Source: DATKKX01 sp035542775
GTDB lineage: Bacteria > Planctomycetota > Phycisphaerae > UBA1845 > UTPLA1
Length of the DNA stretch: 7,874 nucleotides
Direction: 5' to 3'
Assembly: GCA_035542775.1 (NCBI GenBank)
Contig: DATKKX010000414.1
Span: 1 to 7,874, forward strand
How positions within the stretch are numbered: the first letter of the stretch is position 1; the number at the start of each line of letters is the position of its first letter. A model generated the notes under the pieces. The model was not told where the DNA came from and did no database searches. It worked only from the letters and a program-made list of their open reading frames with translations. The translations under genes and the position numbers were made by a program. Below are positions 1 to 5,473 of the stretch, in pieces.

Positions 1-1979
1 AGGACGAGTTCCTGGCCAACGTCAGCCATGAAATCCGCACGCCCATGAACGCCATCCTCGGCATGACCGACATGACCCTCGACACCGAGTTGACCGACGA
101 TCAGCGGCAGTGCCTGAAAACGGTCAAGTCCGCGGCCGACAGCCTGCTGGGCATTATCAACGACCTGTTAGACTTCTCAAAGATTGAGGCCGGCAAGCTG
201 GAATTGGAGTTGGCCGCATTCTCTCTGCGTGCCGCCGTCGGCAGCACCGTGCGGGCCCTGGCCGTGCGCGCCCACAAGAAGGGGATCGAGTTGATCTGCT
301 GCGTGGAGTCGGACGTGCCCGATGCCTTGGTCGGCGACGCGGTCCGGCTGCGGCAGGTGCTGCTCAATCTCGTGGGCAACGCCATCAAGTTCACCGATGC
401 GGGAGAGGTGGTCGTGCGCGTGGTAACTGCCAGCGACGCCAGTCCTCCTGCTCCAGGGCCGGAGGAGGTCGACCTGCGGTTCACGGTGCAGGACACCGGC
501 ATCGGTATCCCGCCCGACCAGCAGGAGCGGATCTTCCGCGCCTTCGAGCAGGAGGACACCTCGACCACGCGCAAGTACGGCGGCACTGGCCTGGGCCTGA
601 CCATCGCCTCCCGGCTGGTGGCCCTCATGGGCGGAACCATCACCGTAGGCAGCGAGCCGGGGCGGGGCAGCACCTTCGCGTTCACGGCACGGTTCGGCCG
701 GCAGCCACGCGCCCCGGAACCGATAGCCGTCCCGCCGCCGGTTTCGCTCCGCGACCTGCCCGTGCTGGCGGTCGATGACAACGCCACCAACCGCCGCATC
801 TTGGAGGACTGGTTGCGGGGCTGGCAGATGAAGCCGGAGGTGGTGGGCGATGGCCTGGCGGCCATGGACGCCGTCTGGCGTGCCGCGGCCAGCGGCCGGC
901 CGTACGCCCTGATGCTGCTCGATGCCCGTATGCCCGACACGGACGGCCTGACCCTGGCCGCCAAGATCCGCCAGCGGCCCGAGTTATCCGCCATGCGCAT
1001 CATCCTGCTAACCTCAGGGGACCGCCTCGGCGACTTGGCCCGGTCCCGCGAGCAACAGATCGACGCCCACCTGCTCAAGCCGGTCCAGCCGGACGAACTG
1101 CTGGAGACGATCTACCGGGTGATGAGCCGCCGCGGCGATGCCCTGCCAGCGGCCGCGCCCGCGGGGGTGAGAGAGCCGGCCCCGGCCGCGGCTCCGCTGC
1201 GGGTCCTGGTGGCCGAGGACAACGAGTTCAACGCGAAGCTAATGGAGCAGTTGCTCGGGCGGCGTGGCCACCAGGTGCGTATCGCCAGCAACGGACGAAA
1301 GGCGCTGACGCTGATGAACGATCAGCAGTTCGACCTGCTGCTCCTCGACATTCACATGCCGGAGCTGGACGGCTTCCATGTCGCCCAAGCAATTCGCGAG
1401 CGCGAACGGATTGCGGGGGGCCACGTGCCCATCATCGCCCTGACGGCGCGATCGCGAAAAGAGGATCGCGAGCGTTGCCTGGCCGCAGGGATGGACGACT
1501 TTCTGGCCAAGCCGGTCCAGGCCACTTATCTGTGGGCCGCCATCGACCGGGTCTTGTCCAGAATTAACCAGCAGGCTGGCACGACGGAGGGCGAGCGGAA
1601 CGCGCGCGAGGAGGCCCAACAGGAGACCGACCTGATCGACAAGCCCGTGTTGCTGGCGGCGTGCGGTAGTGACGAAGCTATCCTGCAGCACTTGTGTAAG
1701 GCTTTGCAGGAGCACCTTCCGTCCCAACTCGCAGCGGTGCAAGCCGCCCTGGATGACAGCGACGCGACGCGCCTCCGCGAGGCCGCGCACAAGCTGTGCG
1801 GCATGGTGGCGACGTTTTCGACCGTGGCAGCGGATATCGCATCGACGATTGAGGACTACGCGAACTGTAACCAGCTCGAGGAGGCTCGCCCACTCGTGCA
1901 GCGGCTCACGGCGACATCGCAGGACCTCATTCGTCAAGCGATGGCGTTGTCGATCGAAGCCCTCCGATCCCAATCGTGA
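1..1979 (+). CDS. Hybrid sensor histidine kinase (HisKA-HATPase-REC-REC-HPt), 5' partial
   Basis: This is the C-terminal part of a hybrid histidine kinase that autophosphorylates and passes phosphate along an internal His-Asp-His relay. The reading frame is open from base 3, so the start and the sensor region lie outside the window. The Met codon at 45 is internal. In order I see the H-box FLANVSHEIRTP (phospho-His codon 27-29), an N-box LLNLVGNAIKF near 360-392, a G1 box DTGIGIP at 492, and a G2 box GGTGLGL at 579-599. A first receiver follows (about 756-1124; acidic pair DD, phospho-Asp codon 921-923, Lys in LLKPV). A second receiver lies at about 1197-1553 (Asp codon 1347-1349, Lys in LAKPV). 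A C-terminal HPt domain contains AAHKLCGM with its His at 1788-1790. All key residues are intact, so a BarA/ArcB-type relay looks functional. The gene converges on the sigma54 regulator with 36 bases between stops. That regulator is a plausible but unproven partner. Confidence 0.95.
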   Translation, partial: DEFLANVSHEIRTPMNAILGMTDMTLDTELTDDQRQCLKTVKSAADSLLGIINDLLDFSKIEAGKLELELAAFSLRAAVGSTVRALAVRAHKKGIELICCVESDVPDALVGDAVRLRQVLLNLVGNAIKFTDAGEVVVRVVTASDASPPAPGPEEVDLRFTVQDTGIGIPPDQQERIFRAFEQEDTSTTRKYGGTGLGLTIASRLVALMGGTITVGSEPGRGSTFAFTARFGRQPRAPEPIAVPPPVSLRDLPVLAVDDNATNRRILEDWLRGWQMKPEVVGDGLAAMDAVWRAAASGRPYALMLLDARMPDTDGLTLAAKIRQRPELSAMRIILLTSGDRLGDLARSREQQIDAHLLKPVQPDELLETIYRVMSRRGDALPAAAPAGVREPAPAAAPLRVLVAEDNEFNAKLMEQLLGRRGHQVRIASNGRKALTLMNDQQFDLLLLDIHMPELDGFHVAQAIRERERIAGGHVPIIALTARSRKEDRERCLAAGMDDFLAKPVQATYLWAAIDRVLSRINQQAGTTEGERNAREEAQQETDLIDKPVLLAACGSDEAILQHLCKALQEHLPSQLAAVQAALDDSDATRLREAAHKLCGMVATFSTVAADIASTIEDYANCNQLEEARPLVQRLTATSQDLIRQAMALSIEALRSQS

Positions 1980-2015
1980 TAAAGCCGATGAGCCGGTTTC
2001 CAGGTTGAACTCTAG

Positions 2016-3455
2016 CTAGTCCTTTTCCCCGGCTTCCACCGACTGCGTGATATGCAGATCTAACTCACGCAGCTTCACGCGCAGCGTCTGCCGCGCGATT
2101 CCCAGCAGCCGTGCCGCCTGATGTTGATTGCCGTCGGTATGCGCCAGTACCAGGGGCAAGAGTAACCGGTCGACTTCGCGGTGCGTCTCAGCATAGAGGT
2201 CCTCGCTTTGTGAGCCGAGCCGCTCCAAGATAAAAGCTCTCAGACTAGCCACCTCCTTGGACCGTCCCGTCGTGTCCGCGAACAACTCGCTCCGTAACTC
2301 AGGCAAGAACGCGGGCAACAGCACATTCCCGCTGGCCGCAATCAGGGCCTGCTTCAGGACGCTCTGGAGTTCCCGGACATTTCCCGGCCAGGCATGCGCC
2401 TGCAGGCGCTCCAGCGCCTCGGGAGCGAGGTCGCGGACGTCACGACCCAGCTCTCGGCTGAACCGCCGCAGGTAGTGCCGCGTCAGCAAAGCCAGATCGT
2501 CGCCGCGCTGCCGCAGCGGCGGCAATTCAATCGTGAAGACGCTCAGACGATAATACAGATCAGGTCTGAACTTGCCATCCGCCGACCAAGCCTTCAGGTC
2601 GCGGTGGGTGGCGGCAATCAAACGAACATCCGTCCGCACCGTCTCATTGCCACCTACGCGCTCGAACGTCTGGTCCTGGAGCAACCGGAGTATCTTCGCC
2701 TGCAAGGCCGGCGACATGTCACCGATTTCATCGAGAAAGATGGTGCCGCCGTTGCACTGCTCGAATTTGCCGATGCGGCGCCTATCGGCGCCCGTGAAGG
2801 CACCTTTCTCGTGCCCGAAAAGCTCACTTTCGAGGAGGGCTTCCGGAATCGCGGCGCAGTTGAGGGCCAGAAAAGGCGCCTGGGCCCGTCTGCTGTGCTG
2901 GTAAACGGCCCTCGCTACTAGGTCTTTGCCGGTCCCGCTTTCCCCCGTGATCAGGACGGGCACGTCCTGCGCCGCAACACGGCCGATCAACTTGTAAACC
3001 TCGCGCATGGCCGGGCAGCTCCCGACAATCGCGCCCTCCCAGTCCGCGTCAGCCGCCTGCTCGGCGACGACGGCAGGCAGGCGCATGCGACGGGCAACTT
3101 CGAGGGCGTCGTCCACGACGCGCCGCAGTTGCTGCAGATCCAGCGGCTTGAACAAATAGTCGTAGGCGCCGAGCTTCATGGCCTCGATTGCATTGTCGGC
3201 GCACTTGGCCATCGTGACGAAGATCACCGGAATGCGGGCGTCGATTCTGCGGATCTGCTGGTAGGTTTCGAGGCCCGACTGATCCGGGAGGTGGACATCG
3301 AGCAGGATCACATCCGGCGGATCGGAACGGGTGCGCGCGAGCCCCGCCGCGCCCGTCTCGGCCGTCCCAACCCGAAACGTGGGCGCGCGAAAGGCCTGCC
3401 GTACCTGTTCATGAATGACGGCCGTATCGTCGTCGATCAGCAGAACGTGCGCCAT
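2016..3455 (-). CDS. Sigma54-dependent response regulator, NtrC family
   Basis: This encodes a 479-residue transcription activator that, when phosphorylated, should hydrolyse ATP to open sigma54 promoters. Residues 1-120 form a receiver (acidic pair D8/D9, phospho-Asp D53 in LLDVHLPD, T81, K103). Residues 140-370 form the AAA+ domain, with Walker A GESGTGKD at 171-178, the sigma54-contacting GAFTGA loop at 218-223, Walker B TIFLDE at 238-243, arginines in FRPDLYYRL near 297-303, and WPGNVREL at 356. Residues 438-467 form a Fis-type helix-turn-helix (DGNQHQAARLLGIARQTLR). The length and order are standard for the family. The start at 3455 gives a receiver beginning correctly at MAHVLLIDDD, preceded by a purine-rich GGAG stretch. 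It lies tail to tail with the hybrid kinase. I found no sigma54 promoter in this window, so its targets are elsewhere. Confidence 0.95.
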   Translation of the reverse strand: MAHVLLIDDDTAVIHEQVRQAFRAPTFRVGTAETGAAGLARTRSDPPDVILLDVHLPDQSGLETYQQIRRIDARIPVIFVTMAKCADNAIEAMKLGAYDYLFKPLDLQQLRRVVDDALEVARRMRLPAVVAEQAADADWEGAIVGSCPAMREVYKLIGRVAAQDVPVLITGESGTGKDLVARAVYQHSRRAQAPFLALNCAAIPEALLESELFGHEKGAFTGADRRRIGKFEQCNGGTIFLDEIGDMSPALQAKILRLLQDQTFERVGGNETVRTDVRLIAATHRDLKAWSADGKFRPDLYYRLSVFTIELPPLRQRGDDLALLTRHYLRRFSRELGRDVRDLAPEALERLQAHAWPGNVRELQSVLKQALIAASGNVLLPAFLPELRSELFADTTGRSKEVASLRAFILERLGSQSEDLYAETHREVDRLLLPLVLAHTDGNQHQAARLLGIARQTLRVKLRELDLHITQSVEAGEKD

Positions 3456-3514
3456 GGCGTCTGCTCCGCTCCGCAGCCTGTCCGGTGCCGCTGACGAAAG
3501 CTATCCTCGACACC

Positions 3515-3542
3515 ATTATACAGCATTTCCAGCAACGGTCTA
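3515..3542 (-). promoter_or_regulatory. Putative sigma70-type promoter for the sigma54 regulator gene
   Basis: Read on the minus strand, a perfect -10 hexamer TATAAT sits at 3520-3515. Sixteen bases upstream is TAGACC (3542-3537), which matches four of six positions of the -35 consensus. Transcription would start near 3508, leaving a leader of roughly 50 bases before the ATG at 3455. The -10 is convincing in this GC-rich DNA; the -35 is weak. Confidence 0.45.
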
Positions 3543-3908
3543 TCGTCGGCGTTTCGGCTGGACCATGCCCGGCGGAGTGTCGGCTTGGCCGATGTGGAGG
3601 GCTTTGCTGATGCGCCAGGCGGTGAGCCCAGCCAACACCGATCAAACCGACGCGACCGGACTTCTTCGCTCACCACGCGACCCGCTCCGCTCCCGAATGC
3701 GGTGTTCGTGGGAGTGCCCTCGCGGGTCCACGAGCTCTGGCCCAGAATGTCGAGGGGCTGACGAACCGTGCGTGGATGCGGTCTTGAGCGATTCGTTATG
3801 GTGGCGAGCGAGTACTTGGGCGGGTGACGGACTCTCGCAGCGCCCCCAGCAGGCGACGACGTTATACGATGTCGCAAGCAAGAATGCACTGCGTGAGTTG
3901 GTGACATC
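3543..3908. other. Intergenic stretch with no recognisable gene
   Basis: This stretch lies between the regulator's promoter region and the stop codon of the broken transposase. Reading frames crossing it on both strands are low-complexity Arg/Ser/Pro-rich translations with no family resemblance. One end of the outer insertion sequence should fall in here, downstream of the transposase stop. I could not recognise its terminal repeat because the opposite end is outside the window. Confidence 0.5.
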
Positions 3909-4174
3909 TCACGCCGCGGCGCGATAGTAATGCCGAAGCAGTCCTCCCAGAAATGCTTGGCAACGAATGCGACCGATCTCCGGAGCAGCGTCGGTTCCAG
4001 ATTCCTGCGGCGGTCCCGCGGCTGCAGTGGGAATGGTCCGGTTGCCGAGGCCTTGGTGCGGGCGATGTTCATTATAAAAACGCGTTAAGACTGGTTGATG
4101 TAGTCGAGGTGGCTCAAGCTGAAGCATAGGAAGTAATTGAGGGTCTCTCTCTTAAAGGCTCCTATCCAGGCCTC
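3909..4174 (-). pseudogene. Transposase C-terminal fragment (DDE integrase core), frameshifted and interrupted
   Basis: This is the C-terminal piece of an IS481/IS3-like transposase with an integrase (rve) core. It belongs to the same gene as the fragment at 7567-7874. From 4174 leftward the minus strand reads EAWIGAFKRETLNYF and then CFSLSHLDYINQ, and then meets an in-frame TAA. The family continuation RFYNEHRPHQGLGNR is found in the next frame, starting just after 4090. A one-base indel near 4080-4092 has therefore broken the gene. The C-terminus, ending CQAFLGGLLRHYYRAAA with a TGA at 3909-3911, fits the usual tail of this family. The first codon of this piece (4172-4174) is the catalytic Glu of the DDE triad. 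The rest of the protein is cut away by the 3.39 kb insertion that starts at 4175. Confidence 0.85.
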
Positions 4175-4185
4175 GCAGAAAGAAT

Positions 4186-4497
4186 TTGTCTACGCCGCGG
4201 AATGCACCCGGCGGGACCGATGCGGGGCCAGCCTTTCGGATCACGCATCCCTTTCACCCCGCCCATGGCCAGCAGTTCGCGATAGTCACCATTCGCGATA
4301 ACTGGGGGGACCGGCGGCTCTATTACCGCGACCACAGTGAGCAGTTGATCTCAATTCCGGATCGCTGGACGGACCTCGTGCCGCCCGACCCGGTGGTAGC
4401 CCTATCCGCCGGGCGGTCGCCGTTCCGCCTGGAGGACTTGCTGGAGCTGGTCCGCCTGCTGGCGGTTCTGGATCAGGAGGTGCCCCATGCGTGCTGA
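4186..4497 (+). CDS. DUF5372-like protein
   Basis: This 103-residue protein has no known function. I recognise the family from its core: FRITHPFHP at 18-26, then a WGDRRLYY stretch, a WTDLVPPDP stretch, and SAGRSPFRLEDLLELVRLL near the C-terminus. The family is associated with mobile recombinase genes of the kind found here. The only start in the frame is TTG at 4186, eleven bases inside the left end of the cassette. It lacks a clear ribosome binding site (only AGAAAGAA precedes it). I see no promoter between the cassette end and this start, so in the integrated state expression would depend on outside transcription. It is followed by about 210 bases before the HTH gene, which has its own promoter. 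A role as an accessory or control factor of recombination is my inference from context only. Confidence 0.75.
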   Translation: MSTPRNAPGGTDAGPAFRITHPFHPAHGQQFAIVTIRDNWGDRRLYYRDHSEQLISIPDRWTDLVPPDPVVALSAGRSPFRLEDLLELVRLLAVLDQEVPHAC

Positions 4498-4590
4498 ACC
4501 TCCGGTCCACGGGCGCAAAGGGAATTCCGCCGCAAGTGTAAATACTACTATGCCGCTTGGCTTACGGTGTACGGCTGGGCGGTGGTCGGA

Positions 4591-4615
4591 GTATCTGCAA
4601 ATTACCTCAGAATAC
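4591..4615. repeat. Imperfect inverted repeat upstream of the cassette promoter
   Basis: GTATCTG at 4591-4597 is mirrored by CAGAATAC at 4608-4615 (one unpaired base), separated by the AT-rich spacer CAAATTACCT. It ends 25 bases before the -35 box of the promoter at 4641-4668. The place and size suit an operator for a dimeric DNA-binding protein such as the HTH product of the next gene, but nothing here proves that. Confidence 0.3.
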
Positions 4616-4640
4616 AGGCCGAGTTGGCAGCACGAAGGGG

Positions 4641-4668
4641 TTGACACGCGGTCTTCTATCGGCATAAT
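4641..4668 (+). promoter_or_regulatory. Sigma70-type promoter for the HTH-small ORF-recombinase operon
   Basis: A perfect -35 TTGACA (4641-4646) is followed after 16 bases by CATAAT (4663-4668), five of six matches to the -10 consensus. It lies within an AT-rich patch unlike the surrounding GC-rich DNA. The start site would be near 4675, about 30 bases before the ATG at 4707. This is the only strong promoter I can see inside the cassette. Confidence 0.75.
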
Positions 4669-4695
4669 TATATTAACACACCATTCCCTGCCGAC

Positions 4696-4702
4696 AGGAG
4701 GT
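4696..4702 (+). promoter_or_regulatory. Strong ribosome binding site of the HTH gene
   Basis: AGGAGGT lies four bases before the ATG at 4707. It fixes that start and excludes the longer open frame that begins at 4487 as the translated one. Confidence 0.8.
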
Positions 4703-4706
4703 ACGC

Positions 4707-5183
4707 ATGAACCCGCCGCGCGACAGCAAGAGCCGGGCCCTGCGGAAGCAGGGCGCCCTGCACGCCAGACCCGAACAGGTCCGCGATCCCCTCTTCCAGC
4801 ACAGCGAGTTCTTCGATCCCCGCGATCTGGTGCTGGTCAAGTACGAGATGCTGCGCCGCGTGCGGGTGGATGGGCAATCCGCCGCCGCCACGGCCCGCGC
4901 CTTCGGCTTCTCGCGGGTGGCGTTCTACCAGGCCCGAGGCGCCTTTCAGCAGGAGGGCTTACCGGGCCTGCTACCCCGCCGGCGCGGACCCAAGCAGGCC
5001 AGCAAGCTGACGGCACCGGTCCTGGAGTTCATCGACCAGCAGCGCACCGCCGACAGCCACCTGCACGCTCCCGAGTTGGCGCGATTGATTCGCAGGCATT
5101 TGCGGCTCACGGTTCATCCCCGCACTATCGAGCGGGCCTTGGCCCGCAGGACAAAAAAGGGGCAACGCCGCGCATCGTCCTAG
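4707..5183 (+). CDS. Helix-turn-helix protein of the recombinase cassette
   Basis: This 158-residue basic protein has two predicted DNA-binding units. The first, at about 46-90, has a homeodomain-like transposase HTH (GQSAAATARAFGFSR, then VAFYQARGAF), followed by the Arg-rich linker LLPRRRGPK. The second, at about 102-148, is LTAPVLEFID... to HPRTIERALARR and resembles the second half of an IS630-type HTH region. No catalytic domain follows, so it binds DNA but should not cut it. It starts at an ATG with a strong ribosome site and has its own sigma70-type promoter. The next gene starts five bases after its stop. It may recognise cassette ends, steer the recombinase, or repress the operon. 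These roles are inferred. Its last codons lie over A AAA AAG at 5153-5159, a classic -1 frameshift heptamer that leads into the next gene's frame. Confidence 0.85.
   Translation: MNPPRDSKSRALRKQGALHARPEQVRDPLFQHSEFFDPRDLVLVKYEMLRRVRVDGQSAAATARAFGFSRVAFYQARGAFQQEGLPGLLPRRRGPKQASKLTAPVLEFIDQQRTADSHLHAPELARLIRRHLRLTVHPRTIERALARRTKKGQRRASS
5153..5159 (+). promoter_or_regulatory. Candidate -1 ribosomal frameshift site (A AAA AAG)
   Basis: In the HTH frame the bases are read ACA AAA AAG GGG, so the heptamer is phased exactly as X XXY YYZ. A -1 slip would replace the last seven residues of the HTH protein by GATPRIVLAG and continue into the 94-residue gene, giving a product of about 255 residues. 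A short CCGCG/CGCGG stem (5168-5172 with 5194-5198) lies eight bases downstream. The stem is weak, so use of the site is uncertain. Confidence 0.3.
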
Positions 5184-5188
5184 CCGGG

Positions 5189-5473
5189 GTGACCGCGGGT
5201 AGCGATTGGACGGCGCAGTACGAAGCCCTCCGTCACTCGGCCATGCACTGGATGGGCTCGGCCACCGTGGCCTGGGGGTTGAATCTGTTCATGCGGCAGG
5301 GCCTGGCCGCCTGGATGCAGGCGTGTCCAAGACCAGCCGGTCCCGAGCTCCCCGCTCCGCAGCTCACGCTGTCCCGCGCTCCTCCAGCCGCGCCACCAGT
5401 CTCGCTGTCCAGCCAACTGGTGACCGTTCTGGCCAACATGGTCTTCACCGCAAGACAGGAGCGATGGGCATGA
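5189..5473 (+). CDS. Small protein of unknown function, between HTH and recombinase genes
   Basis: This 94-residue ORF starts at GTG, five bases after the HTH stop. Its TGA overlaps the recombinase ATG (ATGA at 5470-5473). The N-terminal half (WTAQYEALRHSAMHW, then WGLNLFMRQGLAAWM) looks helical. A Pro-rich linker follows (about 48-70), and the C-terminus is a helix, LVTVLANMVFTARQE. I have the impression that recombinase cassettes of this type commonly carry a similar small ORF, but I cannot name a family. No good ribosome site precedes the GTG, so translation is either coupled to termination of the HTH gene or reached by -1 frameshifting at 5153-5159. It may be a helper that bridges the HTH protein and the recombinase; that is inference only. 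Confidence 0.65.
   Translation: MTAGSDWTAQYEALRHSAMHWMGSATVAWGLNLFMRQGLAAWMQACPRPAGPELPAPQLTLSRAPPAAPPVSLSSQLVTVLANMVFTARQERWA
5457..5461 (+). promoter_or_regulatory. Ribosome binding site deciding the recombinase start
   Basis: AGGAG lies eight bases before the ATG at 5470 and only two before the ATG at 5464. The frame is open back to 5206, but that part lies inside the 94-residue gene and its translation is unlike any recombinase. I therefore choose 5470. Confidence 0.7.

Noticed and set aside
101..1078. 325-residue minus-strand open frame opposite the kinase
   Set aside because: It is a GC-rich shadow of the kinase frame, with Arg/Ser-rich composition and no motifs.
1980..2015. Terminator between the convergent genes
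   Set aside because: The 36-base gap holds a CTAGCTAG palindrome but no stem-loop with a T tract.
3437..4072. 211-residue minus-strand open frame
   Set aside because: It overlaps the transposase fragment in another frame, and its translation is Arg/Ser/Pro-rich with no recognisable family.
4553..4582. Hairpin CCGCTTGGC / GCTGGGCGG after the DUF5372 gene, possible terminator
   Set aside because: The nine-base stem needs three G-U pairs, and there is no T tract after it.
4487..5188. Long open frame running through the promoter and the HTH gene
   Set aside because: Its first part crosses the promoter and ribosome site of the HTH gene, and the rest is an Ala/Pro/Arg-rich shadow of it. Only the 3' end after 5189 looks like a real protein.
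5206..5469. Upstream in-frame extension of the recombinase (787 residues instead of 699)
   Set aside because: It overlaps the 94-residue gene, its translation has no recombinase features, and the ribosome site AGGAG at 5457 fits the ATG at 5470.
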